From the NCBI GenBank assembly GCA_963575745.1, contig CAUYUJ010018067.1, positions 1 through 64,000 on the forward strand: 64,000 nucleotides of DNA, given 5' to 3'. Below the pieces are notes generated by a model that was not told where the DNA came from, did not search any database, and saw nothing but the letters and a program-made list of their open reading frames with translations. The stretch comes from Prorocentrum cordatum. Taxonomy: Eukaryota; Sar; Dinophyceae; Prorocentrales; Prorocentraceae. The stretch's first letter is position 1; each line of letters starts with the position of its first letter. Shown here piece after piece: positions 22,546-32,300 of this stretch. Both the position numbers and the translations under genes were made by a program.

Positions 22546-22704
22546 CCCACCGAGCCAACCCGACCCAACCCGAAGGCACCGACCTGCCCTCAATTCCCAG
22601 TGGGGGGGCGTCCGTTGTGGAACATTGAAAAAACATGTGGGACCCGTCCCCCCTCCAATCCGAAGTTCGGGTCTTCGGGTTGGGTTGGGCTGGTCTGGTA
22701 GGTA
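22546..22704. mobile_element. Short inverted-repeat element (MITE-like), imperfect arms
   Basis: The left arm (AACCCGACCCAACCCGAAGG) and right arm (CTTCGGGTTGGGTTGGGCTG) are inverted copies of about 38 bp separated by roughly 80 bp. The right arm plus TGGTCTGGTAGGTAGT also occurs alone at 8686-8720, beside the damaged gene, so the arm is mobile or dispersed. No clear target duplication was seen. Confidence 0.5.
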
Positions 22705-23163
22705 GTTGTTCTCCTCGTCCTCGCCCCCACCCCCGCCCCCTCCCCTCCACCACCAATCTGCCAACTTCGCTTGCTCGCTGCCTTCGCCTCCTTCTGCCTC
22801 CCCCCTTTCCGCTCTCCTCCCTGCTCCGTTCTCTCCCGAGGCGGGAGGGGGGAGAACGGCTGGGGAAGAGCCGAGATCGGGAGGGAAACACAGTGTCAAT
22901 CATGAGGGCAAACAGAGCCACCACCACCATGACCCCTAGAACACCGTTCCCGAAGGCGCCCCCCCACTGCTGGTGGCACACAGCTGTAGGCACTCTCTCT
23001 GGGGGGCGCGCCTGGGACGGGGCGCCATCATCTCGGGTGTGCGGGGGGGAGGAGCGACCGGCCCCCCTAGCTGGTGGTGGCAGTTTTCTCCTTCTGGTGG
23101 ATCAGTGGCACGCCGCCGCTGGGAGCTCATCGGCGTGTTGCTCCTTCGTTTTTGTCTCTGGAG
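22705..23163. other. No gene recognised
   Basis: Pyrimidine-rich to about 22850, then mixed sequence. Open frames overlap on both strands with no conserved feature. Confidence 0.35.
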
Positions 23164-23172
23164 GCCTGGCAT

Positions 23173-23312
23173 TAAGTCGGGCCTGTCCCCCTACAGGAGG
23201 GATATTCAAAAATAGTAAAGATAGTCAGGGGATGATTTTCAGACTATTTTTGAGCATTTTTGGAGTTTTTTTCCGCCCAAGATCCCCCTTTAGGGGGACA
23301 GGCCCGACCTAA
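23173..23312. mobile_element. MITE with 21-bp terminal inverted repeats
   Basis: The left end TAAGTCGGGCCTGTCCCCC (23173 on) and the right end TAGGGGGACAGGCCCGACC (23291-23311) are inverted repeats, 20 of 21 bp matching. The 140-bp element is flanked by GCCTGGCAT (23164-23172) and GCCTGGTAT (23313-23321), a plausible 9-bp target duplication with one change. The interior is AT-rich and non-coding. Confidence 0.75.
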
Positions 23313-23321
23313 GCCTGGTAT

Positions 23322-23870
23322 TCTCTTCACCAGTAGCACGCCGTCGGGTTCACCGCAGCTGGGTGTCCCATGTGCTGTCTTTGCTCACCCACGAGCCCCT
23401 CCACTGCGTTTGCACACTGGAGGGGAGGTGCAGCAGCTCCTCCTGAAGCCGCGGAGGGGAGCCGGAGGGTGTCCCCCGAGCCTGCCGGCAGCGGCACAGG
23501 GCTCGAGGCAGGCGGCAGGTGGCGAGCAGGCAGTGCACGGTAGAGTAGGCCTGCGTGTCGATGCCGCGGCCTTTGGCCCTCGGCAGTGCGCGAAGTTGGG
23601 TGACCCAGGAGCTCGACGAAAGATGCCCTGGAAAAGCAGACCTGTTTGTTGTTGTCGCCGATCGCTGGAAGCCCCGGCAGGGCCTCCTCGGCAAAGAGTC
23701 CGATGGAAAGTGTCCATGGACGACGGTGCTGGTGTTCCTGCCGGCGCTCTCGCGGCGCTGGGCCATTGCGTCCGAGGTCTTTGTCTCTTGAGTGGGGTGA
23801 GGGTGAGGAGCAGGGCGTGGGCGTGACAGCACAGGTGGGATCAGTTTGGCGACGCGGGAATTCTCTCTCG
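23322..23870. other. No gene supported
   Basis: Both strands are open over much of this stretch (for example [19 protein letters not shown], +). Codon-level signals conflict and no family is recognised. Confidence 0.3.
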
Positions 23871-23871
23871 T

Positions 23872-23935
23872 TCTATATATATATATGTTCATATACAATG
23901 CATGCATGCATGCATGCATGTGTGTATGCTTAGAC
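23872..23935. repeat. AT dinucleotide and GCAT tetranucleotide tract
   Basis: (TA)n at 23873-23886 and (CATG)n at 23898-23922 lie directly before the GGTTCC satellite. The second GGTTCC satellite also abuts a TATG/GCAT array, on its other side. Confidence 0.85.
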
Positions 23936-23944
23936 ATTATGACC

Positions 23945-26900
23945 CCCGGACGTTCCGGTTCCGGTTCCGGTTCCGGTTCCGGTTCCGGTTCCGGTTGGGG
24001 ATCATCCCAATCCATCATCTTTGCCGCCGGCAGGTCTGGGTTGGACGTTGCAGACATGCAGGAAAGTGCTGGTTCCGGTTCCGGTTCCGGTTCCGGTTCC
24101 GGTTGGGGATCATCCCAATCCATCATCTTTGCCGCCGGCAGCTCTGGGTTGGACGTTGCAGACATGCAGGAAAGTGCTGGTTCCGGTTCCGGTTCCGGTT
24201 CCGGTTCCGGTTCCGGTTCCGGTTCCGGTTGGGGATCATCCCAATCCATCATCTTTGCCGCCGGCAGGTCTGGGTTGGACGTTGCAGACATGCAGGAAAA
24301 GTTCCGGTTCCGGTTCCGGTTCCGGTTCCGGTTGGGGATCATCCCAATCCATCATCTTTGCCGCCGGCAGCTCTGGGTTGGACGTTGCAGACATGCAGGA
24401 AAGTGCTGGTTCCGGTTCCGGTTCCGGTTGCGGTTCCGGTTCCGGTTGGGGTTCATCCCATCATCCCAATCCATCATTTTGCCGCCGGTAGCTCTGGGTT
24501 GGACGTTGCAGACATGCAGGAAAGTGCTGGTTCCGCTTCCGGTTCCGGTTCCGGTTCCGGTTCCGGTTCCGGTTCCGGTTGGGGATCATCCCAATCCATC
24601 ATTTTTGCCGCCGGCAGGTCTGGGTTGGACGTTGCAGACATGCAGGAAAGTGCTGTTTCCGGTTGCGGTTCCGGTTCCGGTTCCGGTTGGGGATCATCCC
24701 AATCCATCATTTTTGCCGCCGGCAGCTCTGGGTTGGACGTTGCAGACATGCAGGAAAGTGCTGGTTTTGGTTCCGGTTCCGGTTTCCGGTTCCGGTTGGG
24801 GATCATCCCAATCCATCATCTTTGCCGCCGGCAGCTCTGGGTTGGACGTTGCAGACATGCAGGAAAGTGCTGGTTCCGGTTCCGGTTCCGGTTCCGGTTC
24901 CGGTTCCGGTTCCGGTTGGGGATCATCCCAATCCATCATCTTTGCCGCCGGCAGCTCTGGGTTGGACGTTGCAGACATGCAGTAAATTGGTTCCGGTTCC
25001 GGTTCCGGTTCCGGTTCCGGTTCCGTTCGGGGATCTCCCAATCCATCATCTTTGCCGCCGGCAGCTCTGGGTTGGACGTTGCAGACATGCAGGAAAGTGC
25101 TGGTTCCGGTTCCGGTTCCGGTTCCGGTTCCGGTTGGGGATCATCCCAATCCATCATCTTTGCCGCCGGTAGCTCGGGGGTGGACGTTGCAGACGTGCAG
25201 GAAAGTGTTGGTTCCGGTTCCGGTTCCGGTTCCGGTTCCGGTTCCGGTTGGGGACCATTCCAATCCATCATCTTTGCCGCCGGCAGGTCTGGTCTGGACG
25301 TTGCAGACATGCAGGAAAGTGCTGGTTCCGGTTCCGGGTTTCCGGTTCCGGGTTCCGGTTCCGGTTGGGGATCATCCCAATCCATCATTTTGCCGCCGGC
25401 AGGTCTGGGTTGGACGTTGCAGACATGCAGGAAAGTGCTGGTTCCGGTTCCGGTTCCGGTTTCGGTTCCGGTTGGGGATCATCCCAATCCACATCTTTGC
25501 CGCCGGCAGCTCTGGGTTGGACGTTGCAGACATGCAGGAAAGTGCCGGTTCCGGTTCCTCCGGTTCCGGTTGGGGATCATCCCAATCCATGATCTTTTGC
25601 CGCCGGCAAGCTCTGGGTTGGATGTTGCAGACATGCAGGAAAGTGCTGGTTCCGGTTGCAGGTTCCGGTTCCGGTTGGGGATCATCGAAATCCATCATCT
25701 TTGCCGCCGGCAGCTCTTGGTTGGACGTTGCAGACATGCAGGAAAGTGCTGGTTCCGGTTCCGGTTCCGGTTCCGGTTCCGGTTCCGTTGGGGATCATCC
25801 CAATCCATCATCTTTGCCGCCGGTAGCTCTGGGTTGGACGTTGCAGACATGCAGGGAAAGTGCTGGTTCCGGTTCCGGTTCCGGTTCCGGTTCCGGTTCC
25901 GGTTCCGGTTCCGGTTCCGGTCGGGGATCATCCCAATCCATCATCTTTGCCGCCGGCAGGTCTGGGTTGGACGTTGCAGACATGCAGGAAAGTGCTGGTT
26001 CCGGTTCCGGCTCCGGCTCCGGCTCCGGTTCCGGTTGGGGATCATCCCAATCCATCATCTTTGCCGCCGGCAGCTCTGGGTTGGACGTTGCAGACATGCA
26101 GGAAAGTGCTGGTTCCGGTTCCGGTTCCATTTCCGGTTGCGGTTCCGGTTCCGGTTCCGGTTGGGGATCATCCCAATCCATCATCTTTGCCGCCGGCAGG
26201 TCTGGGTTGGACGTTGCAGGCATGCAGGAAAGTGCTGGTTCCGGTTCCGGTTCCGGTTCCGGTTCCGGTTCCGGTTCCGGTTCCGGTTGGGGACCATCCC
26301 AATCCATCATTTTTGCCGCCGGCAGCTCTGGGTTGGACGTGCAAATGCCAGGAAGTGCTTCCGGTTCGTTGCGGTTCCGTCCGTCGGGGATCATCCCAAT
26401 CCACTCATTTTTGCCGCCGGTAGCCTGGGTTGGACGTTGCAGACATGCAGGAAAGTGCTGGTTCCGTTGCGGTTCTGGGCCCGTCCGGTTCCGGTTCCGT
26501 TCTGGACCACCGTTGGGGATCATCCCAATCCAATTCATCTTTGCCGCCGGCAGGTCTGGGTTGGACGTTGCAGACATGCAGGAAAGTGCTGGTTCCGGTT
26601 CCGGTTCCGGTTCCGGTTCCGGTTCCGGTTCCGGTTCCGGTTGGGGATCATCCCGATCCATCATCTTTGCCGCCGGTACTTCTGGGTTGGACGTTGCAGA
26701 CATGCAGGAAAGTGCTGGTTCCGGTTCCGGTTCCGGTTCCGGTTCTGGTTCCGGTTGGGGATCATCCCGATCCATCATCTTTACCGCCGGCAGGTCTGGG
26801 GTGGACGTTGCAGACATGCAGGAAAGTGCTGGTTACGGTTCCGGTTCCGGTTCCGGTTCCGGTTCCGGTTCCGGTTGGGGATCATCCCAATCCATCATCT

Positions 26901-27932
26901 TTGCCGCCGGCAGGTCTGGGTTGGACGTTGCAGACATGCAGGAAAGTGCTGGTTCCGGTTCCAGTTCCGGTTCCGGTTCCGGTTCCGGTTCCGGTTGGGG
27001 ATCATCCCAATCCATCATCTTTGCCGCCGGTAGCTCTGGGTTGGACGTTGCAGACATGCAGGAAAGTGCTGGTTCCGGTTCCGGTTCCGGTTGGGGATCA
27101 TCCCAATCCATCATTTTTGCCGCCGGCAGCTCTGGGTTGGACGTTGCAGACATGCAGGAAAGTGCTGGTTCCGGTTCCCGGTTCCGGTTCCGGTTGGGGA
27201 TCATCCCAATCCATCATTTTTGCCGCCGGCAGCTCTGGGTTGGACGTTGCAGACATGCAGGAAAGTGCTGGTTCCGGTTCCGGTTGCGGTTCCGGTTCCG
27301 GTTGGGGATCATCCCAATCCATCATCTTTGCGCCGGCACCTCTGGGTTGGACGTTGCAGACATGCAGGAAAGTGCTGGTTCCGGTTCCGGTTCCGGTTCC
27401 GGTTCCGGTTGGGGATCATCCCAATCCATCATCTTTGCCGCCGGCAGCTCTGGGTTGGACGTTGCAGACATCCAGGAAAGTGCCGGTTCCGGTTCCAGTT
27501 CCGGTTCCGGTTCCGGTTCCAGTTCCGGTTGGGGATCATCCCAATCCATGATCTTTGCCGCCGGCAGCATGGGGTTGGACGTTGCAGACATGCAGGAAAG
27601 TGCTGGTTCCAGTTCGGGTTCCGGTTCCGAATCCGGTTCCGGTTCCGCTTGGGGATCATCCCAATCCATCATTTTTGCCGCCGGCAGCTCTGGGTTGGAC
27701 GTTGCAGACATGCAGGAAAGTGCTGGTTCCGGTTCCGGTTCCGGTTCCGGTTCCGGTCGGGGATCATCCCAATCCATCATCTTTGCCGCCGGCAGCTCTG
27801 GGTTGGACGTTGCAGACATGCAGGAAAGTGCCGGTTCCGGTTCCGGTTCCGGTTCCGGTTCCGGTTCCGGTTGGGGATCATTCCAATCCATCATTTTTGC
27901 CGCCGGCAGCTCCCCACACATCTTAGAGTCAT
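23945..27932 (+). repeat. Composite satellite 1: GGTTCC hexamer runs alternating with a ~75-bp conserved spacer, about 34 units
   Basis: Each unit is 3-10 tandem GGTTCC hexamers followed by a spacer with fixed words: TTGGGGATCATCCCAATCCA, TTTGCCGCCGGCAG, CTGGGTTGGACGTTGCAGAC and ATGCAGGAAAGTGCT. Units are about 105-130 bp. The spacer is much better conserved than the hexamer number. Neither contains a stop codon in several frames, which gives false open frames of more than 900 codons on both strands. The array ends at 27910 inside a spacer. Confidence 0.95.
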
Positions 27933-27935
27933 GAT

Positions 27936-28377
27936 TTTTTCGCGCCGCCCGCCTGGCTCGATTATGTTGCGCTGGCTCGATTATGCCACTCAACAACCGC
28001 TGGCGCGATTATCGGCTCATGTTGAATCAACATGACTCATGTTGAACCAACATGGGCCATATATAGAATCAACACACTAGTTATACTAGTCAACATTCCA
28101 TGTGGGATCGTTCGCCCTCCAAAAACTTCTCCTCCAACCTTCGTATCCTTCTCGACATCTGATTTTTAGCATGATGATGTCATTCCTCCGATAAACGGAT
28201 CCCCTCGGTCGAGGAAGCGGAATATTGGACGAGGAGGAATCTGGAGGGCCGAGGCCAGGCCGGGGAGAGAGGAGGGAACAGTGGAAAAGGAGGAGGAACA
28301 GGGGGGAGGACAGGAAGAGGACAAGCTTAGAAAGGAGGACAGAGAACAGGAGGAGGTGGAGGGGGTCGCCGCCCCAG
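27936..28377. other. Spacer with small palindromes; possible 5' end of the downstream gene
   Basis: TCATGTTGAATCAACATGA (28017-28035), ATGTTGAACCAACAT (28040-28054) and ACTAGTTATACTAGT (28076-28090) are near-perfect or perfect inverted repeats. A GGA-rich patch at 28225-28360 resembles the introns downstream. The first exon of the 15-exon gene should lie here or further upstream, but I could not identify it. Confidence 0.45.
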
Positions 28378-29280
28378 CTTGCCGCGCCGCGCGCGCCGAG
28401 CACTCGGATCGAGTGCGCGAGCGGGCGAAGCGCTTCGGCCCCAAGCTAGGCTGGCCACCAAGCTTTTTGTTTCAAGCTTCCCTTCCTCCTCGCTCCTCCT
28501 TCCCCCCTTCCTTTCCCTCGCCCTCCTTCCCTCTGTATGATCCTTGCCCTTGCCCTAGGGCTCCTTTTCCTCTTCTACCCCCCGCCTGCGGCCGCCGTGC
28601 ACGTGATCGTGGACCTCGACGAGGCCGCGATCCTCCTCCTCCTCCTCCTCCTCGTCCTCCTCCTCCTCCTCATTAATGTCCTCCTCCTCCTCCTCCTCCT
28701 CCTCCTCCTTCTCCTCCTCCCTTGTTCTGCTCCTCCTGCTCCTCCACTGGTCCTCCTGCTCTTTCTCCTCCTCCTAGGAGAAAGGGGGGAGGAGAAGGAG
28801 GAGGAGGAGGAGGAGCAGGAGGGGGAGCAGGAGGAGGGGCAGGAGGAGGAGGAGGACGACGACGACGATCACGAACGAGGAGGAGGAGGAGGGAAAGGAG
28901 GATAATAACCAAGAGGAAGGAAGATGACAAGGAGGAGGAGGAGGAGGTGATGGGGATCGATGAGGATGAGGGCGATGATGAGGATGAGGATCAGCACGAT
29001 GAGAATGAGGATGGTGATGAAGCGGCGGATCAGGATCAGGAGGATGGGAGGCGGAGGAGGATCGAGGAGGAGGGCGGAGGGAGGAGGAGGAGGAGGATTC
29101 TGATGATGAGGAGGAGGAGGAGAGGGAGGTGATGAAGACGACGATGATGATTAGGATGGTGATGATGATGATAACGGTGATGAGGATGCTGATGCTGCTG
29201 CTGATGATGATGATGACCATGGTGATGGTGATGGTGATGGTGATGGTGATGGTGATGATGACGATGATGGTGATGATGAC

Positions 29281-29319
<39 letters not shown>

Positions 29320-32300
29320 GATGATGATGATGATGATGACGATGATGATGATGATGACGATGATGATCAAGAGGAGGAGGAGGAGGCGGAAGAGGAGAGG
29401 TAGAACGCACGCAGAGGGGGGCCTCCAGGCAATCGAGGAGGAGAAGCAAATGGCGCCCTGCTTCCACGCGGCCTGCGCCAAGATCGACGCGACGACTTTG
29501 GCGAAGGCGCCGCTAGGAGGAGGGCGAGGAGGAGGAGGAGGAAGAGGGGGAGGAGGAGGAGGAGGAGGAGGAGGAGGAGGAGGAGGATCGAGAGAAGAAG
29601 GAAGACAAGGGGGAGGGATGACGACGAGGAACAAGAAACGACGGAGATGGCAAGAGACCAGACTGCCAAGTGACGTTCAGGGCACCCTGAACGTCACTTG
29701 GCAATCTTGTCTCGTGGCACTTTCGCAGGCCTTGGAGCTGGGCGAGTCCTGGCCCGTGATCGAGGGTGCCCTGTTATTTCGAAATGCTTATAGATATCAC
29801 TCACTCTCTATAATTATCCTGCCTCACTTACCCCTTCCTCCACTTCTGGCCCCCCCCCCCCTGCGCCCCTTCCGGCCCTTTCAAAGACCTCGAGAGGTCT
29901 CGACGGGCCTCGAGAGGCCGAGGCCTAGAGAGGCTTCAATGCCCAAGCCTCTGCCTAGAGAGGCTTCAATGCCCAAGCCATTGCCTCAGATCTGAGGCAA
30001 TGGCTTGGGCATTGAATGGGCCCGAAGAGGTACGGACATCCCGAAGTTCGCAGCGTGCACACCAGAGTGCAACTCGCGCCCGAACGTGCAGGAGCTCAAG
30101 GCTGCCACGTATATTGCGTATCCACCTTGTCGTCGTCGCCGTCGTCGTCGGTCCCCGTCTCGTCTATCGTCATCCTCTTCTCGTGATCCATATCACCTCC
30201 ATCCCCCTCCCCATCTTCACCCTACGGCCTCTTCTTCCTTCTCCTCCCCCCCCCTCCTCCGTCAGCCTCATTCGTCGGCCTCCTTCGTCGGCCTCCTCCT
30301 CAATCGGACTCCTCCTCCGTTCAGCCCGTTCTCCCGTATTCTCGCCTTGCGGCCTCGAGCAAGGTTTGGGGCATTCTCGTCGCGAAGCTCGAGGAAATCG
30401 GTGCCAGCAAGCGCTTCGCGCAGAAGCGGATGGAGGCATCGACGGATTCGTTCAAATTTTGTTGCTGGTGACGGTAGTTTTGAGCTCGAGCTCAAAACTA
30501 CCATCACCAGCTCGAGCTCAAAACTACCATATCAGATCCGAGGGCCCACATCAAAACATGCTGATGGTAGTTTTGAGCTCGAGCTCAAAACTACCATCAG
30601 CCCCCCCGCCCTTCGAGCAGGCTGCGTGGAAGATCTCATACCATGCCAAGCTCGAGAACCACCTGCGCAGCATGGGCAAGCGGAACAGAGCCCCACCGTA
30701 CGCCGTGATCGCGGGCCACTCGTTCCCCATGGGAAAAAGATTGGAGGAGGAGCGAACGTAGAGTGAGGACACTGCGCAGGGGAGGGAAAGTGGAGGAGAT
30801 TGGAGAAGGAGAGTGCAGGATGGGACTGTGCGCCTGCGAGGGTGCGAAGTTGAATCGCGATTCGTGGTGGCTTCCGCCTCGAGCTCGAGGGCGCGAGATA
30901 GGTTGCGCTTCTCGATCGCGGGGCGCTCGCGAAAACGACGGAAACGGAGATCATTGAGGAAAGGAGGATGGCATGAAAAAACGGAAGGAGGAAGAGGGAT
31001 GCTGGAGGATGGAGGGGAAGGAGGGTCGGAGCTTCTCCCCCCCCCCCGCCCCCAGGTTCACCCAGGCTCGAGCGGTTCGACGGATCCACGCCCACTGGCA
31101 GCGCAGCGCTGGCATCACGCAGCAGATCACGCTGCTGGATAAGATCACGGAGAGACGGGTATCCTAAGGTGTTGGAGCCGAAGATCGCTACCATCCCGAG
31201 CTTCCATCACGTGAGCTCGGGATGGGGGTGGCGTTCAAGAGTACCGGATCGATGTATCTGGATCGACTCCTCGAGGAGACGATCCAGATACATCATGCGT
31301 CACCCCCCGTAGGATCTAGATCTAGATCTTATGGGGGGTGACGCATACCCTTGTCGTCGTCCCTCCTCCTTCTCTACGCCCCTGCTGGCCCTCCTCCCCC
31401 TCGTCCTCCTCCTCCTCCTCCAACTCCCTTCCTCCTTCCCTCTCTCGCTGCCTCCCTCCCTCTCACTCCTCCTCATCGTCTTCCTTCCTCTTCGTCCTCC
31501 TCGCAGCGAGGGCGATGCGCCCCTCGATGACAGGCAGGGCGATCAGGCTGAGCTGGACGAGGTGGAGCGCATGACCGAGGAGAGCTTCAGAGAGCTGCTG
31601 CGAGAGGCTCGCATGAGGAGGAGGCGGAGGAGGAGGAAGAGGAGGAGGAGGAGGATGGGGAGAAGGAGGAGGAGGAGGAGAAGGGGGAACACAATGAGGG
31701 AGGAGGAGGAGGAGACGGAGGAGGAGGAAACGGAGGACGAGGAGGGAACACCAACAAAGATGATGGGTCGACGATGAGCAGACACGCGCGTTTATAAACA
31801 GACGCAGGTGTTGGTCGATGCGATTGACATCGACGACGTGAAGCAGGCTGAGATGTCCCGCCCCAGCAGCTGCAAGATCAAGCGCGAAGCGATTACCATC
31901 CCGTTCATTCACAGCTTGCTGGGGCGGGACGTCGAGAGCGAGAAGCACGCGAAGAAGGAGAAGAAGCACCATCGCAGGCTCGAGTTAAACCCCGTCAGCC
32001 GTCAATGCTGCCATTGCCCTCCTCCGTTCTCCTCGACCTCCCTCACCTGGAGAGCTCGATGCTGAACATAATCATGGAGACCAAGGGTGGGTCCAAGCAA
32101 CAATGGAGGATGGGGTTCGAGCTATGCCTCACCTGGGGAGCTCGAACCCCGTCCTCGAATCGTGTCGGACTCCATCCTTCGTCGCCTTGATCATCTTCCC
32201 TATGGCCCTCCCTCTTCTCCCCCCCTCCTTGAGAGGGCTCGCGTGGCAGATGGCCCTGGCGTGCTCGAGACGCCGACGAAAGACGAGCCCGCCGAGCTGG

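Noticed and set aside
23945-27932. CRISPR-like repeat and spacer alternation
   Set aside because: The part between hexamer runs is conserved, not unique. This is a composite satellite.
23902-27934. Open frames of about 960 and 1043 codons (Ser-Gly, Arg-Phe or Val-Pro repeats)
   Set aside because: They are translations of the GGTTCC satellite, open in several frames on both strands because the unit lacks stops. Unit indels shift the frame without any sign of selection.
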